Positions 1 to 11,435 of a stretch of DNA of 64,000 bases are shown one piece after another. The notes under the pieces are model-generated. The model was not told the origin of the DNA and ran no database searches. It worked only from the letters and a program-made list of their open reading frames with translations. Both the position numbers and the translations under genes were made by a program. The stretch covers positions 186,001 to 250,000 of the forward strand of contig BCJX01000007.1 in NCBI GenBank assembly GCA_001600415.1, given 5' to 3'. The stretch is from Pascua guehoae (Eukaryota > Basidiomycota > Tremellomycetes > Trichosporonales > Trichosporonaceae). Each line of letters opens with the position of its first letter. Positions within the stretch are counted from its first letter, which is position 1.

Positions 1-2506
1 GCCGGGCACGCGCACGGGGTAGGCCCTGCGGGCCACGCGTCGTGCTCGCCCGCCAAGGGCCTCGTGTCTGCGCCGTCGCGCAGCGGGGCGGCCGCGTCCG
101 CCGCCTCAGTCACCGCCGAGGGCCTGTTCCGCTCCACGTCCCTCGACCTGCCGTCGCCCACCATGGGCAACTTTCCGAGCACCCCCGCCGGGGCCTCGTC
201 CACGGCCACACCCACCCCCAGATCGCCAAAGACGCCCAGGAGGTCGCGCAAGGGGAAAGAAAGGGCACAGGGCGACGAGGACGGGGCAGCCAACGTGTCT
301 GGCGCACGCAGAGGGCTGCGCGAGCTCGTCGCTAGAGATGAGGGCGGGAGGCCACGGGCAGTGTCCCGTGCCGCTTCGACGGCTGGTGAGTGCGAGCGTA
401 CCTCATGGACCATGGTTATGGGCTCGGGATGCGTTCTGACAAACGGCAGATGTCACCCGCGTCGCCGTGCCGCCTGATCGCGACTACTCGCCAAGACGAT
501 ACTATGTGCTCACAAACGCGGGAAAGCCGGTATTCTCTTAGTGAGTGCAAGACGAGAGGTAGCAAGGATAGGCGAGGTAGGGAGCGAGACGAGTGCTCCT
601 TGGGCAGAGAAACGATGGAGAGTAGCCAGGCAGGGGCTCAACGATGGGAAGCGTAGAGACGTTGAAGGAGGGGAGGCATGAGAAGTATAGGGGGGAGAGA
701 AGTATCAGCACGGAGAGAAGTATCCGCACGGAGAGAAGTATCTGCAGGGAGACTACAAGGTTGAGAGGCATAGGACGAAGGCGCAACATATCCAGCAAGA
801 GAGAGCTGTGACAAGCGATGAGGCAGATGGAGGGGAGAGGAGATTATCCCCACGACACCACCAGGAGCCCCACTTTAACAGCATTGCATGACTCGACCCA
901 CCCGCTGACATGCAGTAATCACGGCGACGACGACGATACCATGACTAACATGATGGGTGTCGTGCAAGCTCTCATCTCCATCTTTGCCGAGTCGGAGGAC
1001 AGACTGCGGTGTATCATTCGAGGACGGACACGGATAGCGTTCCTGCTCAAGGCGCCGCTGTACTTTTTCGCCGTGTCGGACTGGGGAGAGCCAGAGCATG
1101 TTGTGAGTGCGAGAGCTGGTGGCTAGTCCTGGGCAGCGCTTCGTTGCCAGCAACTATGGAGAGTTGAGCGAGGTGTTGCATGCCGGACCCCCTTTCGAAC
1201 CCGCACCGCCCTGCCCCTTCTTCTCTCTCTCTCCACCACCTCGCACACTTCCGTGCAGCTACTCACAGTGCAGCTCCGAATGCAGCTCGAGTATATCAAC
1301 CTCCAGATCATGTCCGTCGTGACAGGTGCCCAGATTGCACGCGTCTTCCAGCGCCGAAGCAACTTTGACCTCGCGCCGTTAATTGCCGGTACGTACCGGA
1401 CCGTGTGTCGCAGCACCGTGGTACTGACGCTGCAGGCTCCGAGATATTTGTGGAAAAGCTCATCACACGATGTCAGGACGACCTGAGCTTCCTCACCACG
1501 ACGTTGCAGCCGCTGCGCATGGCGCCGGCGCTGCGTGACACTGCGGCGTCGGCACTGATACCGCCGGCAAAGTTCAAGGTAAGCGACTGGAACGGGGTAT
1601 GAGGCTGACGGGCAGGACTTGCTGTATGTGCTGCTCATTGCGGGCGGACGTATTGTCACCCTCCTCCGACCACGGCGCCACGCGGTGCACCCATCAGGTG
1701 AGCTAAGCGGTGCTTATCGTCGAGCTGACCACCAGACATGCACCTGCTCCTCAACACGCTTGCAACGTCGACGACGCTGCGAACCGTCGACACGTGGCTC
1801 CCGCTGTGCCTGCCGAAGTTCAACCCGGCAGGCTTTGTCCACGCGTACATTTCGTTTATTGCCGAGGACGTCGGGCTGGTGTTTATCAGTGCCGACCGCG
1901 ACGCGTTTGAGCCGCTCAAGGGGTGGAAGGAGGTCGTGCTGGCGACACTGCAGCGCGACGGCGCCCTGGCCAAGATTGAGGCGAGCGTGCGCGCCCACCC
2001 GTTCTTTGTTTGTGAGTTGCGTCGTGATCTTGAGCATTCCCGGTCAAGCGTGTTGGTCATCCTCGTGATACACAACCACATTGAGCCGGTTGACCCCCCC
2101 CCTCCCCCTCCCCCCCGACATACACGCTCACGCAGCAGCGGCACTCGGCTCCCCGGGCCTCCGACACTTTGCATACAAGTCCCGCGGCCTGATCCAGCTC
2201 ACGACGCCCGAGTGGGAGGAACCCTACCTGCCCGGGACGACCGCGCGGCACCGCCTGGTCACGCTCTACCAGCGCGTCCAGGACGCGCTGTACGCGCGCT
2301 CGGGGCAGGGCGCGCCGCTCAAGCTCGTGTACATGGCGACGGCGCACGAGGCCGTGCTGGGCTGGCTCACCAAGCCCTTCGAGCTGTACATTACCGTCTC
2401 GCCACATCTGCCCATGAGCGCCGTGGTCGCGACGGCCAACCGCGTGGCAAAGTGGGTCAACGCCGAGGAGAGCAGGCTGTTTCTCAAGGACGCGCCGGTG
2501 TTCTAG
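1..2506 (+). CDS. MON1: Vacuolar fusion protein MON1 (5' partial)
   Basis: MON1 pairs with CCZ1 to form the guanine-exchange complex that activates the Rab7/Ypt7 GTPase on late endosomes and vacuoles. Exons read as <1-385, 450-540, 916-1102, 1259-1388, 1436-1578, 1616-1697, 1736-2011, 2136-2506; all phases agree and the stop is TAG at 2504. This gives 554 residues in the window. The frame is open from base 1, so the true start lies to the left. Residues 1-128 are a Ser/Pro/Arg-rich disordered stretch. The longin-type core follows, with the family signatures YYVLTNAGKPVFS (exon 2) and MGVVQALIS (exon 3). The C-terminal part has LRHFAYKSRGLIQLT and ends AEESRLFLKDAPVF. Nearly all introns have CTGAC just before the acceptor. 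Family identity is secure; the first exon boundary is not visible. Confidence 0.92.
697..757 (+). repeat. Short tandem repeat inside MON1 intron 2
   Basis: Three to four near-copies of an 18-base unit (core gagagaagtatcngcacg) lie back to back. Intron 2 (541-915, 375 nt) is several times longer than the other MON1 introns, so repeat expansion may explain its length. Confidence 0.7.
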
Positions 2507-3425
2507 CGGGGGGCGTCTCGAGGTGCACATGGGGATTTCGTTGCCAGGCGAAGCTGGTCGCTTCCAGATTGTCAACATTGGCGTGGGCGGCTGGTCGCCG
2601 GTTGTGGGCGCTGTCGTGCGGCGGCAGCATGTTGGAGGAGGGAGACCGACGTATAGATTGCACGTCGGATGCAGAATTGGAACTCGTCTTGATATTACGA
2701 ACGCGCTGCTCGGCTCTTGATATTGCGGACGCGCTGCTCGGTCCTCGTAAACACCCCCACGTCGGCAACTATCGGGAAGCGACAGGCAGTTTGAGTCTGT
2801 GTTTGAGAGCCCATAATGTCGTTGTGGCAGGCCATGGCAGGCGTGGCACACTGCAGCCGTGCACACTGCAGCCGTGGCACACTACAACCGGCCTTGCTCG
2901 TTCCAGACGACTTGCTCCTCGTCACGGCATGGTTTAACCATCCCTTTGACATTGCTGGTCAAGAGTCGATCAGTTGCTGTTCACGTTCCTGAGCCGCCAC
3001 CCAGGGTACCGGTCCGAATGGCTTGTTCGGCTGTCGCCGACAAGCACGTGCAACGAACCACACTGTCATGATCCTCGATATGCTCGATAACTCGATTCCT
3101 GAGCATCCACTACCGACGGCCAACATTTTGCATCGTCTCTCATCTCCCCATCCGAGTCTGCTCCACACGCTCTATCTCGTAAGTATTGCACGCACCACAC
3201 TTGCTGAGTACTCGCAGTCGCAAGGGAGTCGTCGGCCACGCCTTGCATCGGTAGGCGATTCCGACCAGCTCAACCCGATTCGCAATCCGTTAACTGTCCC
3301 CTGCGCCCCTGCCAACTCCGAGTTGACCTCGGCCTCAACCTTCACCTCCCGGTCCCTCCCCTCTGGCCCCCCTACTCCCCCCTCTCCCCCCCACCCCCCC
3401 CCCCCCCCCCCCCCCCCCGACCACA
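2507..3425. other. Intergenic, no convincing gene
   Basis: The stretch between the MON1 stop and the gap holds no coherent coding frame. It contains an imperfect 23-bp direct repeat (2691-2713 and 2719-2741, core acgcgctgctcgg) and a short repeat of cacactgcagccgtg near 2845-2880. Its last 100 bases become strongly C-rich and end in a 25-base poly-C run at 3394-3418. Confidence 0.6.
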
Positions 3426-3428
3426 ATG
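3426..3428 (+). other. Possible start codon of a gene lost in the assembly gap
   Basis: An ATG in the context gaccacaATG stands immediately before the Ns. A-rich CACA upstream of ATG and a long pyrimidine-rich leader are what fungal 5' ends look like in this window. If it is a real start, almost the entire reading frame is hidden in the gap. No coding sequence is visible, so no product can be named. Confidence 0.35.
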
Positions 3429-4233
3429 NNNNNNNNNNNNNNNNNNNNNNNNNNNNNNNNNNNNNNNNNNNNNNNNNNNNNNNNNNNNNNNNNNNNNNNN
3501 NNNNNNNNNNNNNNNNNNNNNNNNNNNNNNNNNNNNNNNNNNNNNNNNNNNNNNNNNNNNNNNNNNNNNNNNNNNNNNNNNNNNNNNNNNNNNNNNNNNN
3601 NNNNNNNNNNNNNNNNNNNNNNNNNNNNNNNNNNNNNNNNNNNNNNNNNNNNNNNNNNNNNNNNNNNNNNNNNNNNNNNNNNNNNNNNNNNNNNNNNNNN
3701 NNNNNNNNNNNNNNNNNNNNNNNNNNNNNNNNNNNNNNNNNNNNNNNNNNNNNNNNNNNNNNNNNNNNNNNNNNNNNNNNNNNNNNNNNNNNNNNNNNNN
3801 NNNNNNNNNNNNNNNNNNNNNNNNNNNNNNNNNNNNNNNNNNNNNNNNNNNNNNNNNNNNNNNNNNNNNNNNNNNNNNNNNNNNNNNNNNNNNNNNNNNN
3901 NNNNNNNNNNNNNNNNNNNNNNNNNNNNNNNNNNNNNNNNNNNNNNNNNNNNNNNNNNNNNNNNNNNNNNNNNNNNNNNNNNNNNNNNNNNNNNNNNNNN
4001 NNNNNNNNNNNNNNNNNNNNNNNNNNNNNNNNNNNNNNNNNNNNNNNNNNNNNNNNNNNNNNNNNNNNNNNNNNNNNNNNNNNNNNNNNNNNNNNNNNNN
4101 NNNNNNNNNNNNNNNNNNNNNNNNNNNNNNNNNNNNNNNNNNNNNNNNNNNNNNNNNNNNNNNNNNNNNNNNNNNNNNNNNNNNNNNNNNNNNNNNNNNN
4201 NNNNNNNNNNNNNNNNNNNNNNNNNNNNNNNNN
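3429..4233. other. Assembly gap (805 Ns)
   Basis: A continuous run of N. The left edge is poly-C plus an ATG and the right edge is a 12-bp tandem repeat, so low-complexity sequence on both sides probably broke the assembly. Reading frames drawn across the Ns are meaningless. Confidence 0.99.
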
Positions 4234-4281
4234 CGGTCTAGGATGCGGTCTAGGATGCGGTCTAGGATGCGGTCTAGGATA
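4234..4281 (+). repeat. 12-bp tandem repeat at the gap edge
   Basis: Four copies of cggtctaggatg, the last altered. The array touches the Ns, so its true length is unknown and it may continue into the gap. Confidence 0.85.
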
Positions 4282-5135
4282 TGCGATCGTAGACACTTGT
4301 TGCTGCTCATGAATGTACTAATCACAAGCGTTGTGGGACTGGACTGCACTGTTCGGACCGCAATCTCGGTGGAGCCAGAGACAAGGAGAGTACCCAGGAA
4401 GACGTACGAGCAGACAAGGAAGACGGACAAGGCCAGCAAGCTCGATACTGGGCAAGGTAGACGCCGAGGAACGCAGTCTAGATGGGGAACGAGCGCAAGA
4501 CTCGTACACAACAGCGACCCGACGGCCAACACCTCGACCTCTATGTGTCTGTGCAATTTCTATCACGAGCGTCGGCCCGCCTTCGAAAAGAGCACTGCAC
4601 ACTTTTGGCCCCGCCTTCAAGAGCGTGCGACTCTGGTGGCATTATGTGCCCAGTGCCCACATGCTCTGGACCACATGCTCTGGACTATTGTTCCGTCACC
4701 GCCGGACTGTGTCTGCGGCCTATGCGCACCCTTACATGTTGGTACTGCTTGGTTGTGTTCTGGGTCATCTTGTGGCATTCTGGCTCGCTTGGGTGACTCG
4801 AGCACACGTACGTGTGTGGTCAAGTTGGGGAACGCGACAAAGCGTGAGATGCAAACCACTGTTCACTCGGTTGCACACCCGTCATTCTGCGCACGCATCA
4901 TCGTGACCCGCATTGTCAATAATGTACATGCATAACCAACCTCTATCCTCTGCACATGCACGCTCTCCACAGTGCACCGCGTCTTCCTGGTCGCTCTCTC
5001 GGCTCGCCTTTGCACCTCACTCTTCACAGCTGCACCCATGTCGCTGCAAACCAAAGTACGCTCCTCATGGTCCTCACTCTCTTCACGCTCCTCACGCCCC
5101 TCACACCCCTCACCCCTCACACCCCTCACACCCCT
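4282..5135. other. Intergenic, no convincing gene
   Basis: Several frames are open for 150-230 codons in this GC-rich sequence, but none shows a recognisable motif or a plausible exon pattern, and they overlap one another. The last 60 bases (about 5080-5135) are a pyrimidine-rich microsatellite built on ctcaccc, just past the stop codon of the FEN1 gene. Confidence 0.5.
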
Positions 5136-6797
5136 CTACTTCCTCCTCTTAGCGCCCGCCTTTGCCTTGTCGTCGCCCTTGCGCTTCCCCGCCGCGCCCT
5201 TGCCCTTTGCCGCCACGCCCTTCTTGTCGTCATTCTTCGGCAACACCTTGAAAAAGCCGTCGAGGCGCCCCTGCTGCTTTGCCGCGAGCATCTTGCCCAG
5301 CTTGGCCGCGCCGGCGCGTACGCGGTCTTCCTTGAATCCCTTGTCGCGCACGAGGAATTCGACGAGGCCCTCGACGTCGGGCTGCTTCCACTCGACCTGG
5401 GCAGTTAGTTTAGTGCTCAGCGTGAATGCGTAGCCACTGGGAAAAATGTCGGGGAGATATGCAGCAATGACGGACGACTCGCGTCCACACCCCGACTCAC
5501 CTCGAGGTCCTCGCCCTTGATCACGTCGGGGTGCAAAAACAGCTTCTTTGCCTCCTCCCACGGCCAGTACTCGGGAATCTGCATACCGCCCGCGACCCTG
5601 CGTTTAGGCTTCTTCTTGGCCGCCTTTTTCGGAGCCTCGATTTCCTCGCCGTCCGAGTTGATCGTCACGCCGCCCTCTTCGCTCTCGGGCTCGCTCTCGC
5701 TCTCCTCGGCCGCGGCAGCCGCAATCTCCTCGGCCTTTTCGGCCATCTTGGCCTTGATGTGCTTGACGACCTCGGCGAGCGAGCCGTGTTCGCGCATGAG
5801 CTTGAGCGCCGTCTTGGGGCCCACACCCCGCACGGGCTCGAGGTAGTCGCATCCGAGGAGGATACAGAGCTCGATAAACTGCGGGTCAGATACCGCGACG
5901 TACGTTCATCTGACGAACCTGGTCCATGTTCATGTCGAGGCCCTTGAGCGCCTCGTCGAGCTTGATCTCCGAAATCGGCATCTTCTTGGCTTCACTAAAA
6001 GTCAAGTGGCGGAGGAGAATGGGCGTGTTGAACGTGAGCGTATCCATGTCCTCGGACCCGGCCGCAAACACCTTGCCCGCACGCGCGAGCTCGGCACACT
6101 GCGCCTCGGCCTCGCTCGGCGCAGTCACGTGTGGGATGCCCATGAGCGTGAGGAGGCGCTTGCACTCTTCGTTGTGCTCCTTGGTGACGCGCACCTGCCG
6201 GCGCGAAAAGCGGTCCACGTCCTCGGATGTGCCGACCTCGCGCGCCTCTTCCTCGGCTTCCTTGGCCTCTTCGCGCTTGCCGAAACGTTGCTTGAGCTGC
6301 GGTGTGAGTCATTAATGTATGGGTAGCGATCGAAACGAGACACCCACCACACCCGTCTTGAGATCCGGCGGCTTGCCGTCAAAGACGTAACAAGGTTTCA
6401 GGCCGTTGTCCACCATTCGAATCGTTCGGTAGAAGAGTCCCATCAGATGACTGGGGTCAGCTCGAACGACAGCCACCAGCTGACTAACCTGGTCACTTCA
6501 CCATTGTCATTCATGAGCATCTGTCCGTCCTGCTGGCGCACAGCAATGAGGAACTGGTAGATGGACCTGGGCGTCAGTTGGTGTGGAAGATGATGAGTGC
6601 AACTAACATGGACGCGTCGACGGCAACCTTGCGACCAAAGAGCTGGTTGTCAGCTGCGATCTCGTTTGGAGTTGTCAGCTCACAGTCTTCATCTCATGGT
6701 CGCGCATCGACTTTGGCGCGTACTCGCTCAGCACCGCGGTGAGGCCTAGTGTCAGCTGGGGAAGGTCGAGGAAGGCAGACGTACCTTTGATACCCAT
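5136..6797 (-). CDS. RAD27: Flap endonuclease 1 (FEN1/Rad27)
   Basis: This structure-specific 5' nuclease removes flaps during Okazaki-fragment maturation and long-patch base excision repair. The eight exons on the minus strand are 6785-6797, 6684-6745, 6608-6642, 6489-6566, 6348-6450, 5919-6296, 5501-5878 and 5136-5396, giving 435 residues. The start MGIKGL is invariant in the family because the N-terminal Gly enters the active site. Metal ligands are visible: Asp34, the YVFDGKPP Asp, Glu159 and Glu161 in APSEAEAQ, Asp180 and Asp182 in GSEDMDTL, and Asp234 in LLGCDYLEP, followed by the helix-hairpin [10 protein letters not shown]. The C-terminus carries the PCNA-binding box QGRLDGFF and a Lys/Arg-rich tail. 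Length is about 55 residues above the usual 380 because of an Ala/Glu/Ser/Lys-rich insert (about 5580-5745) before [10 protein letters not shown]. The first exon is only 13 nt. Confidence 0.97.
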
Positions 6798-7530
6798 GTT
6801 GCAATCTCACGGAAGCGTAACGCTGCAGGAGAAAGAGGACGCCAGAGGGCGTAGTAGGGCTGTCTTCGTGGAACTGAGGGATGTGAGGGTATCTGGAGAG
6901 AGGGATGAGGGCCAAGGATGAAAGGAGAAGGATATGAGAGAAGAGGAGATGAGAGAAGGGGAGATGAACAAGAGGAAGGACGGAGGAAGGACAGACCAAA
7001 GGGGTGACAGTCACCTGGCGGTTGTTTGCAATGTTTGAAGAGTGTCGACATGACATGACGCGTGTGACTGGACCCACCCCTCCACCGCGCGTCCCCATTC
7101 TTTATTTATTTACTCCTACACGTATGCATCTCCATCTGCATGGAGATTGACCACTGTCCGCCTGCATTCCCCATCTTACATCATGGCGAATCACGCAGCG
7201 CTTGTCCACGGTCATTGCCGTATTCCCGGCCCGAAGTCCGCTGCCCTGTGCCCCATTCAGTCTGCCCTCTTGGCCTGCCCACTAGCGTCACGAGCACGTC
7301 ACCACTCCCACACCCAACTACACCACCACTGACCAATGGACAACGACCAGTGCGAGGGCATACAACGAACCCCCATGTTCCTCGAGCTCGAGAGCGAGCT
7401 CTACATCTACTTCCACTTCATCTGCATCTCATTTTGCTATAGCTCCACCGTTAAACGTCCATAATTTTCACGTTTACGCGGCAATGCCACTGTTCCGTCA
7501 GCCTAAATCTCGCCTCTCAGGCTGCAAAAC
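6798..7530. other. FEN1 promoter and intergenic spacer
   Basis: Purine-rich sequence (about 6880-7000, repeated gagaggag/gaagga) lies directly upstream of the FEN1 start, i.e. a pyrimidine-rich leader on the coding strand. The rest, down to the SOD1 stop, has no supported gene. Confidence 0.5.
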
Positions 7531-8766
7531 TCACATAACACCGCAGGCAGCGCGGCCGCCGGCGTTGCCAGTCTTGAGGGAGTCCTCGTTTCCGCCCTTG
7601 CCCAAATCATCCTGCCCTGCGTGGACCCTAACCCAAAATTAGCAGTGTACTTGACAGAAGTGATGGTGAGGAGCCATGGTGTGATGGTGTGATGGTGTGA
7701 AGGTGTGGTGTTGGTATGATGGGTTGGTGGAGTGGTGTGGTGATTTGGTGGTGTGGTGTGGCAGTGTGGCAGTGTGGCGGCGAGGTCCCTGGATGACCTG
7801 GGCAAGGGCTGCTCTGTCGTGCAGCCAGAGTCCCAAGAGGGTGGTGGTTGCAAGAGAGGGGTGGACAAGAGAAACGGGAAGACTTACACGACGGTGCGGC
7901 CGATGATCGAGTAGGCGCCGATGAGCGAAATCTGCTTGTCTTCGGGGTGTCAGGTACCAGTTCCACACAAGACACAACCAGACTCACCGGTAATGTTGAC
8001 GTTGACGTTGCCCGAGGCGTCAGTCTTGACGTTGCCGAGGTCACCGACGTGGCGCTCGGTGTCGGTGGGGCCGCCGTGGTTCTTGCCGTGGGGGTTGAAG
8101 TGGGCGCCGGCCGAGGTGCAGCCGTTCGAGTTGTCACCGTACTGGTGGATGTGGAAGCCGCGCTCGGCGTTGGCGTCGAGGTTCTCGATCTGGGTGTTAG
8201 GGATGGGCCGTGGGCGGGGAAGGTGGAAGCGGGGTGTGGAGATGGAAGCTGGGAGAAGGAAGGTCGGAGGTGGACGAGGCGCGTGACATTCCAAGTGGAG
8301 GCAGCCGGCGTGCAGCGAGCCGGCACACCGACGAGGCGAGCGCATAGACGCGCGCGGGCCAGGCCACGAGGAGGCCGTGGCCAAGTGGATTGCAACTGCA
8401 AATGGCGAGGAAACGAGGCTACGAGCTCCAGCCGCAGAGATTACACGTACCTTGCCAGTGACGGTGACGGGGCCGCCCTCAGCCTCCTGGGTGAAGGTGA
8501 TGACGCCAGTGACCTTCGAGTCACCCTTGAGAACAGCGATAGCCTGTCATTGTTACGCCAGGAGAAAGAGTGTGGATGGGGGGGAAGGGGACCCGAGAGG
8601 TGTGCATGTGCGGTAGGTGTGGAGATGAGGCATTTAAAGCGCACAGCGAGGCATTTGGACCCATGACAGGTGTACCAGCGTGGAAGGCACGACGTCAGCG
8701 CTGTTGCATGCGGGGGGGGTTGTGGATGCTGTAGATGAGGACGGAGCGGTTACTAACCTTGACCAT
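7531..8766 (-). CDS. SOD1: Cu/Zn superoxide dismutase
   Basis: The enzyme converts superoxide to oxygen and hydrogen peroxide in the cytosol. The minus-strand exons are 8758-8766, 8451-8543, 7988-8189, 7888-7939 and 7531-7627, giving 150 residues, a normal length. The first exon encodes only Met-Val-Lys. All metal ligands are visible: GFHIHQYGD (two copper His), [14 protein letters not shown] (bridging and zinc His), [10 protein letters not shown] (zinc His and Asp) and [13 protein letters not shown] (copper His). The disulphide cysteines are in NGCTSAG and RAACGVM. No signal peptide is present, so it is the intracellular form. Three introns are 214-261 nt, long for this window, and the last is full of a GT-rich repeat. 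Compared with the common VHAGTDDLG, the residue after Gly is Gln. Confidence 0.97.
7660..7790 (+). repeat. GT-rich microsatellite in the last SOD1 intron
   Basis: Repeated gtgatggt/gtgtggt units fill much of the 260-nt intron 7628-7887. On the coding strand this is a CA/CAC-rich pyrimidine-containing tract. It explains the intron's length, and no coding signal is seen in it. Confidence 0.75.
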
Positions 8767-9490
8767 TGTTATTTAAAGAAGAGGTGGTGGTGGTTTTGTG
8801 GAGTTTGAGTTGGAGAAAGAGATGAGTTTGATGTTGATGAAAGGAAGGGAAAGACGAGTCGTGAGAAGTAGTGGGTGTGGGTGGTGGTGTAGGTGTGGGT
8901 GGGGGTGGGGGTGCGTGCGCGCTGTTGAGTGGTGGGTGGCCTGGGTGGCCTGGTTTATCCATAGCCATTCCACGGCCCATGGCATGCCATCCGTCACCGG
9001 CCACCCAGCTGGACCCAGCCATGCCAGCCTGCACCCAGGCGGCACGCAGCACACAGGCAGCTAGGCAGGGTGCTATCGGCAATGTCCCCTGTATCCTTGT
9101 TGCCCTGTGCTTGTTACCAATGACGACACGTCATGACATTGTCATTCTTTTGCTTATGCCATCCCTCCCTCCCTCCCTCCCTCCCTCGGCCCCTCGGCCC
9201 CTCGGTCATCCTTCGGCCGGACACCCGCTACCCTACCCACACTCACCCTGGCTCCCTCTCCGCCGCAGCCAGCCTGCAGTAGCCGTCACGAAACTCCGAA
9301 AGTGGCACCCGACCTTGTGTGGTTCAACACTCTGGGGCACCATGCATGCATGCATCCTCAATCTATAACAACCAACATGCACCCTCCGTGCACTCTCCCC
9401 TCGCACACCCCGCCAGCAACTAGCTAGCAACTAGGCTCTAGGCTCTGTAATGCTCTGCATCTAGCCAACTGGGCGGTGACACACTCGTAC
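8767..9490. other. SOD1 promoter and HIS1 downstream spacer
   Basis: About 720 bases without a supported gene. Next to the SOD1 start the coding strand shows a CA/CT-rich leader (8800-8940). Near 9160-9210 is a (ccct)n and (cggcccct)n microsatellite. Confidence 0.55.
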
Positions 9491-10806
9491 CTAGACGCCG
9501 ACACGGCAGTTGTCAAGCGCCATGACGAGAATGTCCTCTGCGCCCGTCTTCTCGAGCTCGTCCATGGTCGGCGCGAGGTCTTTGCGCAACACCATCGAGC
9601 TGACAGCGACCCATCCGTTGCCCTCGAGTGGCGAGACGGTCGGCGCGCGGCGGCCGGGTGTAATCTTGAGCGCCTCGGGGAGGTTGTCCCTGGGAATGTT
9701 GTACGAGACGTAGACGTAGCGCTTGGCGGCGAGGACACCGGCAATGCGCGACCGCAGGGTCTGGACAAGCGCGGCGAGCTCGGGGGTCAGAGACGCGTGG
9801 GGCGTCTTGGGGGCAATGAGGACGGCCTCCGAGGTCATGATGGTGTGGATGGCGTGCAGGCCAGCGGCGCGCATCGTGTCGCCAGACTCGACCAGGTCGA
9901 CTAAATGTGTGAAATTAGAGTAGACATGGACGATTTAGGGTAGAGATAAGGGCACACAGTGTCAGCGACGTTCCATATCAGACAACAGAGCCCGCTCTCG
10001 CGCTCTCGTCCCCACTCGCCACTCACCAATACCGTCGGCCATGCCGAGGGCACAAGCGGCCTCGACCGAGCCGCCGACATATTCAATCTCGGTGGGCTTG
10101 CTGGGCTCGACCTTTGCGTCAATCTCCTTGAACAGTCCTCCGGCGAGGACCTTGAACGAGGTGGCAATGCGGCGGCCAGCGAGCGAGTTGACGTCCTGGA
10201 TAGGTCCGGTCACGGGCACCTGGACCTGGAGCTTGCACTTTCCAAAGCCGAGGGGGAGGAGCTCCTTGATGAGCGGCGCGTGCGACGACTCGACAATCAC
10301 GTCCTGGCCCGTAATGCCGAGCGAGACGGCGCCGAGGGCGACAAAGCGGGGAATGTCCGCGGCGGGGAGGAAGACACTGCCGTCAGCCGCCATGTCAGAG
10401 GGGGTCATGTAGGGCACGTGCGGTGCAATACAGGGTATTGTGGGGGTCGCCAAAAGTCGGAGACACCCGTGACTACCGACTCGACTCCACTCGCACGTGG
10501 TCCCACTCACAGAGCAATGGGGTGGTTCTGGACAAGAGCAACGTCGAGGCGGTGCGCACGGTTGTACTTGATGTCCGCGCCGGCGAGGAGCTCGACGGCC
10601 TTTTCGTACAGCCTGCCCTTTTTGGGGACCGCAAACAACAACCGGTCCTTGAGGCTGTCGACGAGCAGGGACATGGTGCTGTCGGTGCCAAACGAGCTCT
10701 TGGACGCGCGTCCGCCGGCCGTCCGTGCAACGGCGGGGGGGAGGGAGATGGTCGACGAGGCCATTTCGTCAGCAGTACCGACAAGGGGCGTCTGCGAGCC
10801 GGACAT
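9491..10806 (-). CDS. HIS1: ATP phosphoribosyltransferase (histidine step 1)
   Basis: HIS1 joins ATP and PRPP to make phosphoribosyl-ATP, the committed and histidine-inhibited step of histidine synthesis. The minus-strand exons are 10511-10806, 10027-10376 and 9491-9900, giving 351 residues. The fold starts with LLFAVPKKGRLYEKAVELL. The middle part has LGITGQDVIVES, and the PRPP-binding segment is ADGIVDLVESGDTMRAAG, formed across the last intron. The C-terminal third (SYNIPRDNLPEALKI to ILVMALDNCRVGV) is the regulatory domain of the long, self-sufficient form. About 50 extra residues precede the catalytic core; the start at 10804-10806 (MSGSQTP) was chosen as the first ATG of the open frame, but Met15 or Met45 would also suit the family. 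Confidence 0.95.
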
Positions 10807-11043
10807 TGAGCGGGTGGGCGTGGGGGAAGGGGGGGAGGGGGGGTTGTTGACGTGGGGTGAGAGAGGCGGCGAGGAGACGTATCCGAGTATCAGGTACGTT
10901 GGGCGTCTCTTTTTTGGGTCAGATGGACCGAGGTAGAAGACGAGTGCGGGGTAAGAGTTGGGTGTTGGAGATAACTGAGTGCGCTAGCCGCCTGGTGTTG
11001 ACGAGAGTGGACGAAGTGACGACTTTTGAGTGGGTCGTCGTCG

Positions 11044-11050
11044 TTGAGTC
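11044..11050 (+). promoter_or_regulatory. Possible Gcn4-type site upstream of HIS1
   Basis: TGAGTC, six bases of the TGASTCA element bound by Gcn4/CPC1 regulators of amino-acid synthesis, lies about 240 bp upstream of the HIS1 start. The seventh base does not match. A six-base match can occur by chance, so this is only suggestive. Confidence 0.25.
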
Positions 11051-11435
11051 GGAAATGTCTACAAAGGTCACTCCAGGCACGTGCTCAAAAATAGGTGGAG
11101 ATAACGGAATCAAATTTCAAGCCAACTGGGTGATCGACCATTCAGGTGCGGCAAACCTTTGAAACGTTCCTTGGCGGCTGCCTGTGTACCCAGCACTGGT
11201 CGAGCTGCATACCACTGTGTCTGTATACCTCGTTTGACAATGAGACCTTGGTCTTGACCGCATTGCCCAAAGACTCGACCACAGCCGACGACGTACAGAA
11301 TCAATCTCACCGCAATGAATAGCCGCGGCTCATGCATAGCTTAATGCGTTGAATATGTTACAGTCCTGAGAATACCCTCCACTGTCAGACACCGGTTGTG
11401 GTCCGCAGCACCCACCCACTCTCCACTACGTCTCC

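Noticed and set aside
4234..4935. Long open frames to the right of the gap, up to 230 codons
   Set aside because: They overlap in several phases, begin in the 12-bp repeat and show no recognisable motif or splice pattern.
7697..8666. Gly/Val-rich plus-strand frames over SOD1
   Set aside because: Antisense shadows of the SOD1 exons and its GT-rich intron.
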